The notes: generated from the letters alone by a model not told the origin. A DNA stretch of 64,000 nt from Congeria kusceri (GCA_027627225.1 JAPFQT010000040.1:62001-126000); one strand, 5' to 3'. Numbered from the stretch's first letter, positions 1 to 12,739 are shown. Numbers and translations are program-made.

Positions 1-1660
1 ATTAAACAATTATTTGGCTTCATTTTCGACTAAGATTATTTTTAATCATGGGCCCAAATGTCGTCCGCGTAATTTAAACAAAATACATAAAAAGATATAT
101 TTAGCTGTCATGTAATCCGAGCGTTTCACGATTTCCTCGTGCTTAGCAGTACTGTGCACGAGGATATCGTGAAATTGCATATTACAGTCCATGTCCGTAG
201 ATTTTGTCCATTTGTACAACAACAACAAAAACAGCAAATATGGATTTTATTAGCGTTATTACTTTTATTTATATACTGTTTGCCCGTTGTGTCCGTTTAG
301 AGTGAATGTTATTTATACGTTTTCATTTGTGCGGCTGCTTTGTTTATAACTGACTATTCTAACATTGTCACTGGTGTTTTCTGGTTGAAATTGTTGGGCG
401 CATTGGTTTTCTCTTCAAACTTGCGAATGCAGAAAATAGTATGGCATCTTCTACTCAATAGCCGTGTTGATAACAAATGATTCCAAGATTACACTTTCTT
501 ACAAATGATGACTCAAAGTTGGTGAAGTAACCAATATTGCACTGTCAGTGTGTTTCTGTCATGTCTTCATTTTTATTTTTACGAAATCTTTTATCGGTGA
601 GTATTTTCCCGAAGTTTAGTAAAGAATGCATGGTTTTAATTTGTGGTTACGTTTTTTAGGGGGGCGGGGGCGACCCAATAATGAAATAATACACGTAGTT
701 TTAGATGATAATCGTTGTTACAAGTTTCTATAGTACCATGACGCGACTTGAAACATTCTTGAATTGTCTACTGAGTGAAAAGCGTAGGCGTTATGACGTC
801 ATGGACTTTCTCGTTATTAGTACTCGAACCAAGAAGTTGCAATTAGTATATGAACTCAGCGCTCGATGCTCTCATATTGACGCTTGGGCAGATCTTTTAT
901 TCTCCGATACTGCCTACAACTCTCGAGGTGAATAGGTCGCGAGTTCGAGTCCCGCATTACAGCGACTCTGACGAGTTCAGCTATCATAGACAGGAAACTC
1001 TCTGGTACTGAAAATCTCAGCGACCATGTCCCACGTTTTCCCTTACATCGACAATACACGAAAATGATTTATGTCAATGTTTTCCATCCCGGCCTAAAAT
1101 ATACGATTTGACACGTTTCACCGGTCGAGGCTGGAGCCCGTTATAATGACAGAACCGATTACTCTTTCAGTAAAGAACTAGCATGATGCACTTTTTTTCG
1201 TAAAATTTCACTTAATGCTTATACAAATGTACGTTGTCATTAAATGCATGTAGTACCAGTCAGGATGTGGGCAGCTCGTAGCTTCAATGGCGGTTGATGT
1301 GTTCCACTTCTGCAGGTTACATTTCCTTGGGAGAATTTTTAAGTTCCTTTCGTGAGCAAGATCAAAATGACAAGCACGTTAAACAAGAAACAAATTAGAA
1401 GCAAAGTAAAATAATACATGATGAATTCGATATTCGACAGAAACGACATCATCAGTCTAGGAAGCGTTGGAAAGACGAAAATGCAGATGTCCCTAACGGA
1501 ATTCCGTAAAATATTACCCTCTCTTATTGGTAATGCTGTATCATAAATAATCTATTAGAATGTTTTATCGTGGGCTTAGTTTATTAATATATACAAAATA
1601 TGTACGTAGACTATGTTGCGCAATCCATTCCTTTAAATGAAGTGTAAGCAATTGTCTTAA
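1..1660. other. Intergenic, no gene seen
   Basis: Short open frames only, with no coding bias, splice pattern or recognisable domain. A G-rich run lies near 658-670. The only structured item is the tRNA-like box near 940 listed separately. Confidence 0.6.
880..990 (+). repeat. SINE fragment with tRNA-like B box
   Basis: GAGTTCGAGTCCCGC at about 941-955 matches the RNA polymerase III internal B box. No foldable tRNA surrounds it, so it is taken as the head of a decayed tRNA-derived SINE, not a tRNA gene. Confidence 0.4.
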
Positions 1661-1673
1661 TTGCAAAGCATGC

Positions 1674-1966
1674 GTAGGATCATATTTTTACAAATAATAT
1701 TTTTCACACACCTGTGAAGAATGGGATCTTTTTTGTCACATTTTATGTGCGAGGAATGTGCTTGGCCTAAAACGGGGTGTGTGTGAGCACCAGAGAAGAA
1801 AACAGATTTTATTGCATATCAAAACCTGGATGCGATCACAAAGTTCACAGAAAATGTGAAGAATACAATTTCGATTAATAAAATCTACGTGTTTACACCC
1901 GTAAAGAATGAGATCCTATTTTTCACAGATGTGAACAATATTGTTTGTGAAAAATATGGTCCTACA
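1674..1966. mobile_element. MITE-like inverted-repeat element
   Basis: The left end reads GTAGGATCATATTTTT and the right end, reverse-complemented, GTAGGACCATATTTTTCACA; imperfect similarity runs for about 65 bp on each side. GCATGC flanks both ends (1668-1673 and 1967-1972) and may be a 6-bp target duplication, although GCATGC is itself a palindrome and could belong to the termini. No internal coding frame. Confidence 0.55.
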
Positions 1967-2424
1967 GCATGCATATAAATAAAAACACGTTAATAAGTAT
2001 AAAACTACTGGCATAAATATGTGGAACTTTGTTCCTTGTTCAGCCTTCAAGAATTAATTAATCGTCTGCTTGTTCATGAACATTCGGATCATCATTATTT
2101 GCATTATCAAAACAATTAACTTTTGCAAACAGAGCATAGTACACGTAGAAAAAACGGCTTTAGATCTATAAACATAAATACTCGTACATGTAATACAAAA
2201 TGCACAATCATCACTTACAATATTTATGTACTAGTATTTAGGAACTATTCAGTCACTTTCACTTCTAATTTATTTGTTTGTTACTGGTAAGAAAAAAGAA
2301 CGGAAGTGATAATACGTGTGTTTAAGAATGTCTGACGTCGCACAGGAACGATTCTAACTTAAAGTCTCATACGTATATTGCATGTTTTTGTTGAGTGGAT
2401 TTGTTTCGTAATTTATTTCGGATT

Positions 2425-5085
2425 GCAATGTTCCGTTTTTGTGTCACCTGGATGTTTTCCGTCGTTGTGTCGCTTGTTTGAGTTTCTTCGTTGTGTCGGT
2501 TTGTTTTTGTTTTCCGTCGTTGTGTCACCTGGTTGGGTTCCGTCGTTGTGTCGCTTGGTTGTGTTTCGTAGTTTTGTCACCTGGTTGTGTTACGTCGTTG
2601 TGTCGCCTGACGGTGTTACTTCGTTGTGTCGTCTGGTTGTGTTTCGTCGTTGTGTCGTTTGGTTGTGTTCCGTCGTTGTGTAGCTTGGTTGAGTTCCGTC
2701 GTTGTGTCGTCTGGGTGTGTTACTTCTTTGTGTCACTTGGTTATGTTCCGTCGTTGTGTCTCTTAGTTGTGTTATATTGTGTTGCTTGGTTGAGTTCCGT
2801 CTTTGTATCGCTTGGCTGTGATCCGTCGTTGTGTAGCTGGCTGTGTTCCGTTTTTGTGTCGCTTGGTTGTGTTCCGTTTTTGTGCCGCTTGGCTGTATTC
2901 CGTCGTTGTGTCGCTGGGCTGTGTTCCGTCCTGGTGTTGCTTGGCTGTCTTCCGTCCTGGTGTTGCTTGGCTGTGTTCCGTCCTTGTGTTGCTTAATTGT
3001 GTCCCGTCCTTGTGTTTCTTGGTTGTGTTCCGTTGTTGTGTCGCCTACTTGTGTTTCGTTGTTGTGTCGCCTAGTTGTGTTGCTTGGTTGTGTGCCGTCG
3101 TTGTTTTGCTTGGCTGTGTTCCGTTGTTGTGTTGCTTGGTTGTGTTCCGTCGTTGTGTTGCTTGGTTGTGTTCCGTCGTTGTGTCGCTTGGTTGTATTCC
3201 GTCCTTGTGTCGTTTGGTGTTTTCCGCCGCTGTGTCACTTTGTTGAGTTTCGTCGTTGTATTGCTTGGTTGTGTTCCGTCGTTGTGTCACTGGGCTGTGT
3301 TCCGTTGTTGGGTCGCTCGGTTGTGTTCCGTTGTTGTGTCGCCTATTTGTGTTTCATTGGTGTGTCGTCTAGTTGTGATCCGTTGTTGTGTGGCTTGGTT
3401 GTGTTCCGTTGTTGTGTGGCTTGGTTGTGCTCCGTTGTTGTGTTGCCTAGTTGTGTTTCGTTGTTGTTGCCTAGTTGTATTCCGTTAATGTGTCGCTTGG
3501 TTGTGTTCCGTTGTTATGTCGCCTAGTTGTGTTCCGTTGTTGTGTCGCCTAGTTGTGTTCCGTTGTTGTGTCGCCTAGTTGTGTTCCGTTGTTGTGTCGC
3601 CTAGGTGTGTTCCGTTACGTTGTTGTGTCGCCTAGTTGTGTTACGCTGTTGTGTCGCCCGGTTGAGTTACGCTGTTGTGTCGCCCGGTTGTGTAACGCTG
3701 TCGTATCGCCTGGTTTTGTTACGTTGTTATGTCTCCAGGTTGTGTTCTGTTACGCGGTTGTGTCGCCTGGTTGGGTTACGCTGTTAAGTCGCCCGGTTGT
3801 GTTACGCTGTTGCGTAGCCTGGTTGTGTTCTGTTACGCTTTTGTGTCGCCTGGTTGTGTTCCGTTGTTGTGTCGCCTAGGTGTGTTCCGTTACGTTGTTG
3901 TGTCGCCTAGTTGTGTTACGCTGTTGTGTCGCCCGGTTGAGTTGCGCTGTTGTGTCGCCCGGTTGTGTAACGCTGTCGTGTCGCCTGGTTTTGTTACGTT
4001 GTTGTGTCTCCAGGTTGTGTTCTGTTACGCTGTTGTGTCGCCTGGTTGGGTTACGCTGTTGTGTCGCCCGGTTGTGTTACGCTGTTGCGTAGCCTGGTTA
4101 TGTTACGCTGTTGTGTCGCCTAGTTGTGTAACGCTGTTGTGTCGCCTGTTTGTGTTACGCTGTTGTGTCGCCTGGTTGTGTTATGTAACGCTGTTGTGTC
4201 GCCTGGTTGTGTTACGCTTTTGTGTCGCCTAATTGTGTTATGTTACGCTGTTGTGTCGCCTGGTTGTTACGCTGTTGTGTTGCCTGGTTATGTTACGCTG
4301 TTGTGTCGCCTAGTTGTGTAACGCTGTTGTGTCGCCTGGTTGTGTTACGCTGTTGTGTCGCCTGGTTGTGTTACGCTGTTGCGTAGCCTAGTTGTGTTCC
4401 GTTACGCTGTTGTGTCGCCTGGTTGTGTTCTGTTACGCTGTTGTGTCGACTGGTTGTATTACGTTGTTGTGTCGCCCGGTTGTGTTACGCAGTTGTGTCA
4501 CCCGGTTGTGTTTAGCTGTTGTGTCGCCTAGTTGTGTTACGCTGTTTTGTCGCCTAATTGTGTTACGCTGTTGTTTCGCCTGGTTGTGTTACGATGTTGT
4601 GTCGCCTGGTTGTGTAACGTTGTTGTGTCGCCTGGTTGTGTTAAGCTGTTGTGTTGCTTAGTTGTGCTCCGTTACGCAGTTGTGTCGCCTGGTTGTGTTC
4701 CGTTACGCTGTTGTGTCGCCTAGTTGTGTTCCGTTAGGCTGTTGTGTCGCCTAGTTTTGTTCGGTTACGCTGTTGTGTCGCCTAGTTGTGTTACGCTGTT
4801 GTGTCGCCTCTTTGCGTTACGCTGTTGTGTCGCCTGGTTGTGTTACGCTGTTGTGTCGCCTCTTTGTGTTCTGTTATGCTGTTGTGTCGCCTGGATGTGT
4901 TACGCTGTTGTGTCGCCTGGTTGTGTTCTGTTACGCTGTTGTTTCTCCTGGTTGTGGTACGCTGTTGTGTTGCCTGGTTGTGTTACGCTGTTGTTTCGCC
5001 TGGTTGTGTTACGCTGTTGTGTCGCCTGGTTGTGTAACGCTGTTGTGTCGCCTGGTTGTGTTCCGTTACGCTGTGTCGCCTAGTT
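2425..5085. repeat. 26-bp minisatellite array 1 (~100 units)
   Basis: The unit is close to TTGTGTCGCCTGG plus TTGTGTTACGCTG. Early units (2.4-3.6 kb) carry GTTCCGTCG or GTTCCGTTG, later ones GTTACGCTG. Many later units gain 5 bp to give TTCCGTTACG, making 31-bp variants. A block of about 275 bp is duplicated inside (3601 and 3876 starts). Because 26 is not a multiple of three, a stop-free unit opens all three forward frames for up to 227 codons; these frames are not taken as genes. Confidence 0.93.
3601..4150. repeat. Higher-order duplication inside the 26-bp array (2 x ~275 bp)
   Basis: The run of variants beginning CTAGGTGTGTTCCGTTACG at 3601 recurs at 3876 with the same succession of unit variants: the CCCGGTTGAG unit, the TCTCCAGG unit, then the GCGTAGCC unit. 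Only scattered substitutions differ. This is a recent multi-unit duplication within the array. Confidence 0.85.
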
Positions 5086-5248
5086 GGATAAACTGTCACG
5101 ATGAGCATGTTTGCTGTTATTGGACGTTGATGTTGTTTTGACGTGTATATTAACGCGACTAGTCTCGCTGCTATTTTATCATGTACGCTTGTTAATACGA
5201 CAGAGTTATTTCTTTGTTGTTAAAATGCAACGATTGTTCGTGTATGTG

Positions 5249-5600
5249 TGTTATTTAAGAAATAGTTTTCGATTTATCATTGTTTATCGGCCAATAAACA
5301 ACGATTTGGAGTTCTAATGCATATGAATTAAACCACGAGGACGTTAGCCCGAGTGGTTTAATTACCACGCATCAGAAGGACAAAGAGTTGTTTATTGGCC
5401 GATAAATAACGACAATGCGAAAATTATTTTGATTCTAACGTAATTTGACAAATATGTTTGCAATTGTAATGAAACTACATTTTACTAAGCTCCGCTCAGA
5501 ATCGGGACTATTTGTTGCCTTGTTTATTGGGTAGTTTAACAACGATATATTTTTTCTACTTGTACAGAAACATTAGCGAGTAACATGTTAGAATTAGATT
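5249..5600 (+). mobile_element. Foldback element family F, copy A
   Basis: TTGTTTATCGGCCAATAAAC near 5280 and its mirror TTGTTTATTGGCCGATAAAT near 5389 face each other. Between them lie opposed GGTTTAATT / AATTAAACC arms and opposed TTCTAATGC / GCATCAGAA arms. An outer module near 5490-5560 carries CTCCGCTCAGAATCGG and TTGTTTATTGGGTAG. Non-coding; related copies lie at 6.7, 20.2, 24.6 and 59.1 kb. Confidence 0.6.
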
Positions 5601-6480
5601 TAACAGTGTATCGCCGCAATTTAATGACTAGATTAAAGATTTATTAAAACAGTTTAATGAATAGTGGTTGAGTGTTTTATTGTAATTGTATTTTACTATT
5701 TCGTGTGCTTTGCAGTTATATGTCTATATATAGCTTCGTTAACTTTTAAGAAGAGTTGTAACTAGATTTGTGCATATAAGTATCGCTTATTTTTACGTCG
5801 GAAAAAGATTGTGTGCCGAATTGTAATGTCAACAGTGTATGGTGAAGAAAATGACCGACCAAGCATAGGGAGTTACAGTTTTTACTTTTTTTTTCGGGGG
5901 TTTGATTTGCTGGAGCTTTTAATCAGTCAGATTTCGCAAACAAGAGCCATGAATACACATTCGGCAAATGTATGTCAAATCATATTTTGAAATGTTGTTA
6001 TGCCGTTTATTTTATTAATTAATTCGTATACATGTATATCGATTTAATTGTCACCATGTGAGACACGTTTCTTTTCTGAATCAATACCGTTTAAACCAAA
6101 GTAATACCTGCTTCTAACTAACTCGTAATGGAACAGTTAAACTAATTCCTTTAAGGAAATATAATAAAATATCATAAAAATAAAAAACAATTCATATATG
6201 ATTATACGGGTCTTCAATTATTGTGTTCGAGATCAAAATATCCTCATCAAGTACATGTAACTAAATGGCACGGAAGACAACTCGATGTTACTTCTTGGCG
6301 AATTCCTAGCAGCAGTTGCTTCCCTTATGTTGACTCGGCCTGATTTTTCGCATGCTCTAACGAATTAAAGTGTTGTTTTACATGTTAGCTCATCTGGTAT
6401 ATAGCTGTGTTGTCTTGACAGCGAATTATGTAATACAAGTTAATTGGGTTAAATAATATTTCTCGTCCCGGCTTACTCGT
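5600..6480. other. Intergenic, no gene seen
   Basis: AT-rich, stop-dense in all frames, with no repeat structure that I can define. Confidence 0.55.
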
Positions 6481-6640
6481 CTGAACTTTAGTTCCTGTTT
6501 TGGTTCAAAAGTCTTATGACTTCAAAGCGTCGTAACTATTCACTTGAACCTTTGAATATACCTTTGTCACCAACTTCAGCATCAGGTGCAACATTCTCAA
6601 TAACTCTGTATACACCCTTGTTATGCGCGTTTTACGCTTA
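6480..6640 (+). repeat. Fragment of pearl/Helitron-like family B
   Basis: It shares the succession 'CAAAAGTCTTATGACTTCAA', 'TATTCACTTGAACC', 'ATACCTTTGTCACCAACT', 'AATAACTCTGT' with the complete copies at 36.0 and 41.0 kb. Neither terminus is present. Confidence 0.55.
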
Positions 6641-6689
6641 CTTTTGAATGTATAACGTATCAGTATAACATAATACTAGCTAATTTTTC

Positions 6690-6905
6690 TGTAGACAAAG
6701 AACAACATTATCGTTGTTAAATTACCCAATAAACAACGCAAAAACAAGTTTTTGCATTATCGTTTATCGGCCAATAAACAACTCTATGTTGTTCTGATGC
6801 GTGGCTATTTAACCAGACGGGCTAACGCCATCGTGGTTTAATCGCTACGCATCAGAACTCCAATTCGTTGTTTTATAAATCGAAAATTATTTCTTAAATA
6901 TACAA
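6690..6905 (-). mobile_element. Foldback element family F, copy B
   Basis: The reverse complement aligns along its length with copy A at 5.25-5.6 kb, including AAGAAATA(A/G)TTTTCGATTT and GTTGTTTATTGGCCGATAAA. It lacks about 85 bp between the inner foldback and the outer TTGTTTATTGGGTAA module. Copies A and B therefore form an inverted pair 1.1 kb apart. Confidence 0.6.
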
Positions 6906-7299
6906 TGCGCAATTAACTAGTCGAAGCATTTCAGTTCCAAAATGGACACGAACAGCATGCTGTAGTTGGTGGATGTTATCCTATATAATTCGATCTGCAT
7001 TACTTTTAATTAAGAAATACTTGTCAATAAACAACAATAATGCGAAAATTAGTTCGATTCAGTGTTCTATAAGGACGTTCATAATAAAACACAGTCATGT
7101 TTCAAACCACATACCAGAATTTAGTTTTATATTGCACAATGGGTCTTTAAATTATTTGTCGTGTGGTTGAATGAAAACTCAATAAATCTCCGTTTATCAT
7201 TCAGTGTAAACATTGTTTAATTAAACATAATATCTTCGTCTGATTTGATACAAAGGGTTTCGATAGATTTACAGTGATTATTTTATATATGAAAACGAA

Positions 7300-7560
7300 T
7301 GGTCATCGCTTCAGTGGTGCTGCAAGCTGGAGGTCTTATAGCTCGCTCTGTCTGTCTATTGCTGCTGTACGCGCATCTCTTCACAGTTTCCGCGTTCTGG
7401 ACACGTGCATCTGTCGTCTGCATAGTTTGTCGTCTGTTTCGTGTCACATGTCCATTTCCATATCAGAAACAGCCGTGTCGGGGTTGAAATACGGATTAAA
7501 TCGAGCTGTTTTGTGAACCGGAAGTCTATCAGGGCTGGTATCTATAAAGCATCTTAGTCG
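7300..7560 (+). repeat. SINE-like dispersed repeat (family S2)
   Basis: It begins with a tRNA-like TATAGCTCGCTCTG and continues with TCGTCTGTTTCGTGTCACAT and TCGAGCTGTTTTGTGAACCG. The same modules recur at 17.65-17.85 kb, and the 3' module also at 10.77-10.89 kb. Small open frames here are incidental. Confidence 0.45.
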
Positions 7561-7737
7561 ACAATTAAAAATATATAAGATACTAAATTTTGATTTGACG
7601 CAATAATATTTAGAGTTTGTCTAGAATAGTGTTTCAAACACACATTTGACTTTTGCCTTATGCTCAATTTAAGTTCAAAATAGTTTAAGAATCCTTATAA
7701 ATCTAAAACTGATGAAAATAGAAATCATTTTGTAAAA

Positions 7738-9910
7738 ATGAGAACTCTGTACAACAAAACAAGAAAAAAAGCTAAAGCTAAATACAGACTATCAGAAGGA
7801 AAAAAGCTTGAAAATACCGCTAAATCAAATCCAAAACAATTCTGGATATCTCTAAAAAAAATGCTTTAAACAGACGTCAAACACTGATGACAGTCCAAAA
7901 TTAGATGACCTGTACACGCATTTTAATAATTTATTAGGCGAACAGCCCACACAAATAAACGACAATCTAAATTTCACTGAAACAACAGATAATGATTTAG
8001 ACAAAGAATTCACCATGAACGAAATAAAAGCTGCCGTTTTCCATCAAAACAATAATAAGTCATGTGGTCCAGATAATATAACTGCATTAGCACCACATTA
8101 ATTTTAATATACAATAAACTATTTAAAAATGCCGAATATCCGGAAAAAGCTGGGGTCTGGGGTATATAGTTCCTATATTTAAAGGCGGGAAATCAAACGA
8201 AGCAAACAACTATAGAGGTATAACCTTAAATAACATTTTAGCAAAGATATACTCACAACTACTACTTAATCGTCTAACAAATTGGACAATTGAACACGAA
8301 CAAATCATTAACTGTCAGTTTGGTTATCAAAAAGGAAAAAGTACGACAGACTGCATATTTATACTGCACGCAATAATATCAAAAATAATTAATTCAGGAC
8401 AAAAAGTACACACTGTTTTTATTGATTATTAACAATGCTATGATAAAATCAATCACACACCGCTTTGGCAAAAATTAATGTCAGAAAATGTAAGTTCAAA
8501 AATGATAAATGCCCTAAAGGCTATGTACAGTGTCGTTAAATCCGCAATTAAATTTAATCGCAACTTGTCTGACCCTATCCTTGTTCACACAAACAGGGTG
8601 ACTCTAGTTCATCATTGCTGTTCAAGATGTTCGTAAATGACATATTGAACCACATAAACACAGACATAGATGACTTATTCACTATTAACGAACTAAAGTT
8701 ATTTCTAATACTATATGCTGACGACCAGATTCTTTTTGCAACCGCCCCAACAGCACTACAAACCATGCTTACGGACATAGAGACATACTGTAACACGTGG
8801 AAATTGAAAATTAATACAGCCAAACCAAAAGTTTTAATTTTTGAAAAAAGAACACGCTACACGAATGTTGATATCTTCCTATACTGTGAAAAACTGGAAG
8901 TAGTCACTTCTTTCAAATATCTGGGAGTATACTTCTTTAAAAATGGTAATTTCAATACAACACAAAAATGTATAGCAGACCACGCCTCGAAATCAATGCA
9001 CCGACTATTCTCAGTGTTCAATAATTACGAGTTTAGCACAAAAAGCAAACTAAAACCTTTCGATATCCTTGTTGCGTCCGTATTAAATTAATCATCCGAA
9101 ATATGGGGAACTGCGCGGGCAAACGATATAGAAGCCGTGCATACAAACATTTAAGAAAAATACTATGCGTCAATAAGTCAACAAATCTTAGCGCGTTATA
9201 TGGAGAATTAGGACGAATGCCATTCAAAGAAATACAGAAAATATATATTATTAAATATTGGTTTAAACTGATTTCGTCAAATGAAAACAGCGTTATTAAA
9301 ATCATATATAACATGCTAAAAAACGATGCGCATAACGGTCATACATATAACAATCAAAACTGGGCTTGTCACGTGAAAACCATTCTCGAAAACATTGGCA
9401 TGTCTGACCTATGGATTAACCAAAACACAACCGAAGCGCAGTTAATACAATGCAAACAAAGAATACTAGACAGTTATACACAAACCTGGCATAGCGAGGT
9501 AAACAATTCTCCACGCCTATCTTCTTATTGCTTATTTAAACCAAACTTAACACTAGAAACGTATTTAGACAATGTAAATGAAACAAAATATAAAATCGCC
9601 TTAAGTAGGTTCCGGTTATCATCACATAATCTAGAAATAGAAAGAGGACGATATCATAATATTGACAGAGAAAATCGTAAGTGTAAATTTTGCAACATGA
9701 ACGCAATAGAAAATGAGTATCATTTCTTGTTAGTCTGTCCAATATAAACACACATTAGAAAAAAAACAACCTAAAACAACATTTTGGCAGGTGGCCAACA
9801 ATTTTAAAGTTTAAAAGATTAATGTCTGCGAAAATAAAATTGAAATAATAAGTGTAGCGAAGTTCATTTATGAAGCAACTAATTTAAGACGCCAATTAGA
9901 ACGTAATTAA
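7738..9910 (+). pseudogene. Decayed LINE reverse transcriptase (APE-type non-LTR clade)
   Basis: Remains of a non-LTR ORF2 lying in several frames. From 7738 a basic pre-RT segment (RTLYNKTRKKAKAKYR) ends at a stop. RT blocks follow: SCGPDNIT near 8060, NNYRGITL near 8210, motif A ending IDY at 8421-8429 and followed directly by a TAA (8430-8432), and YADD at 8714-8725 in a 158-codon open frame (8615-9091). The next open frame (9103-9747) carries YGELGRMP, YWFKLI and a zinc knuckle CKFC...H....C. The last block, KFIYEATNLRRQLERN in another frame, stops at 9908-9910. At least four frameshifts or stops make it non-functional. No endonuclease part is visible upstream, so the copy is 5'-truncated. 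It is the same clade as, but diverged from, the LINE at 20.8-24.5 kb. Confidence 0.85.
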
Positions 9911-10240
9911 AACATCGTTTACCATTAAAATTGTAAGTATCCTAGTCATAAACTACGGAACTATTTCACGCAATCATGTTTGATTTTTTAATCATTAAAT
10001 ACTTCCTCCTATTAGATAATATATGAGCAATAATTTTTGTTTCTCTCCAATTATAGATTTATTCTCTTTACTTCTTGTCAATAAAAATATAATTGTGTTT
10101 AACCATTTAGTTAGACAATTATACGTTCCACTTCTGCCATTACTTGTAAATATTTATACTTATTAATATTATGTTGGCTATGAGCTTGTATAAGCTTTCT
10201 TGCTGAATAAATGTTGTTGTTGTTGTTGTTTTTGTTTGTC
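9911..10240 (+). mobile_element. LINE 3' UTR and (TTG)n tail
   Basis: AT-rich, non-coding continuation of the decayed LINE. It ends in GCTGAATAAATGTTG, containing AATAAA, followed by a pure TTG run near 10212-10230. Microsatellite tails after the last transcript base are a common way for non-LTR elements to end. Confidence 0.55.
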
Positions 10241-10559
10241 TGTCTGTTTGTTTGTCACATGTTAAATAATAGTTCACAATTATAATTTTTCTGTTTGATA
10301 CGGATAAAAAACTGTTGATATTTGGTTGTGATGGTTGTGTCCGGACACATTGGAATTAGTAAGACCTAAGTATATTGACCCAGCCTGAGTCCGGATTTTG
10401 AAAATAAAAATCATAGCTTCGCCCGTCCAAAGGCGTGTTTTTGAATATGTATAAATGATTGAGAATCATTAAAACATAAAAATAGAACAAAATCAGAACA
10501 CATGTAGAACCATACGAGCTGAAGTTTATAGCGCGCTCGCTTTAGATCATACGACGTCT

Positions 10560-10900
10560 CAAAAGTTCTGCTTGCATGGCGGTACATTGACTGGCCTTTC
10601 ATCCCTGCCTCTTTCTGGACACATGCAACTGTCGCAATGGTGTCTGCCTTGGTTCCGGGTTCGATCCCCACTCAGAGAGCGTTCTCAAGATCTTTCCAAA
10701 GACACCAAGTACTGGTTCTTCCCAGGAAACGGACTGCTCGACGACTGCTCTGTGCCACTGTGCCAAATTTTGATTGGACATGCCGTGTGGATCAAGTCGA
10801 GCTGTCGCGTAAACCGGAGGTTTACAGATCGGAAGCAAGTGACCTGTTAGGGCCGTCCTGACCTATATAATGACTGGTACAGGTGCACCACTTTTTTGAC
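10560..10900 (+). repeat. Composite SINE
   Basis: The B box GGTTCGATCCCCACTC near 10659 is followed by the family S1 body (GAGCGTTCTC, ACTGGTTCTTCCCAGGAAAC) and then by the S2 3' module (TCGAGCTGTCGCGTAAACCG, ACTGGTACAGGTGCACC). The modular sharing suggests a chimera of two SINE families. Open frames of 74-92 codons here follow the repeat, not a gene. Confidence 0.6.
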
Positions 10901-11640
10901 AATGGAGAAGAATAAGATTAAATTCTTGTGATTTACGCACATTACGAACAACGTTTCGTTTCTCATTCACGTCCCTGCACAAACTCATTGTCATGTTTAT
11001 TACACTGTAATAATCTTCAAAAGCACGACCTGGTCCCTTATTTAGAAAGATTCGTAAGTCGTTCGTAACTGAGTTGAAAATAAGTCAAAACACCACCGCC
11101 AACAACAACAACATCATCGACAACAGTTTATAAGCATACACTTGTTTTAATCATATGCAAAAACATAAGTGCTATACATTTATGAGTAAAATATTAAATT
11201 AGGTAATGACAGAAGTTAGCAAAAAATACATATATCCTAACATGTACACGACGAATACTTAATATTAGTGGCATTTAATTGCAACTATTGTGTCAAATCT
11301 TCAAACTATGCATTTCTTTGTCAGACTAAACTTCTATTAGAGAATTTCGGAATTGTAAGACTTTTTTCTAATTTTCGAACATTTATAAATACCAGCATGT
11401 AACTTGGAGGGCACATGACATTAGGGCTTGACTCGTATTGCTCGTTTCCCCTCCCACTTCCGGCCCAAAAGAAATGGATACGACTTAAAGTATTGTTGAC
11501 TTCTTTCATGCGAATGGACCAGTGTAAAACTGAACCTGCAAACGGTCGTCGAGTATATGTTGTGTATGTGAATTCTAAAAAAAAAACGTGACAAGATACT
11601 GACGTTTTATAATGGCGTTTGCTTTGTTTTCCTAATAATT
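10900..11640. other. Intergenic, no gene seen
   Basis: AT-rich with short CAA/ACA runs near 11090. No motif or splice pattern stands out. Confidence 0.55.
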
Positions 11641-11649
11641 GCTTTGTTT

Positions 11650-11850
11650 ATGATATGTATTAGATCTTTATCCACGACGACACATACTGTACGATTCGTA
11701 TTCATGGTGATCGGCTTATTTACGATTTTTTTTCACGATAATAACTTTGTGTATGATCTTTGTTATTAATGCATACTGTACGATCTTTCGTCATGACAGT
11801 TTCCGAAAAAAATCGTCACGATCGCATACTGTTTGATCTTTGTGAATGAT
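11650..11850 (+). repeat. Degenerate short tandem repeat (TACGATCTTT type)
   Basis: Several imperfect units contain CATACTGTACGATCTTT or TGTATGATCTTTGTTATTAA. The same consensus is seen at 18.48-18.67 kb. Too diverged to fix a period. Confidence 0.45.
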
Positions 11851-12739
11851 GATTTCTTCGTGCGTTAGGTCAACCTTAAAAATTGCTTGTTTACCGTTGC
11901 CTACCTCACACCGTAGTACCGGCTCCTTATCAGCGAATGCACCACTTTCCAGCGAAGACGAAAAGGGAGAGACGGTGGGTTTGTATATTTTGGTTTTTAT
12001 ACGTTTTGCTTTGATTTTCAAAAAAATAATATTATATAAAGATGTCAGAAGCAATAAAGAGTCATCACAGAAAATATAAAGTTACAGAACCTTATATATT
12101 CCATGAAAAGGCGAGTTAAAATCGAACATTATGTGTTTTCGAGGTATTTTGTCAAGTTTATATAGTTTTATCGCCGCAAATAGCTTATTTTGCAAAAATC
12201 TAAATCGACAGACTTTTTGCGCATTGTTCCACCAGTAACCACACCAATTTTCAGAATTGTGCATTGGTTGATAGTAGAGATATAACGTCCTGAAGTGATG
12301 GGGTGTACAAAAAATGGCACCAGTTATCAGCGATTTCATGTTTTTTCTGGCACCAGTGATCAGCAAAATTTTAGGTAGTTACAAATTTAAGCATTTGTCA
12401 CAAATTTATCTTTAATATTCATTTAATACACATCACACATCTATTGTTTATCATATTCCGCCATAGAGGCATGTGTGTTCGTCCGTACGTGCGCCTCTAC
12501 ATGCAGTCAAGTGTAGGCATTTAATATTTCGTATAACAGACACATCTATTACGGACTGCTCTCAAACATACATATCGAGTATCGGTATGCATGAATTATT
12601 CCTTTAAAATAATGTGTTGTATTGCCGCAAATATATAAATAAATATATAATAATATGATAACATAAAACATGCTACTGTGAGAACAATATTGTAATTTCG
12701 AAACGTAAAATGTAATCAACATGTAGCATCACGTCGCCT

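Noticed and set aside
2425..5085. CRISPR-like array
   Set aside because: Units are contiguous with no unique spacers, and the genome is eukaryotic.
12082..12366. 94-codon minus frame that looks protein-like
   Set aside because: The same sequence in the opposite arm of the inverted repeat is interrupted by stops and an indel, so the frame is not preserved.
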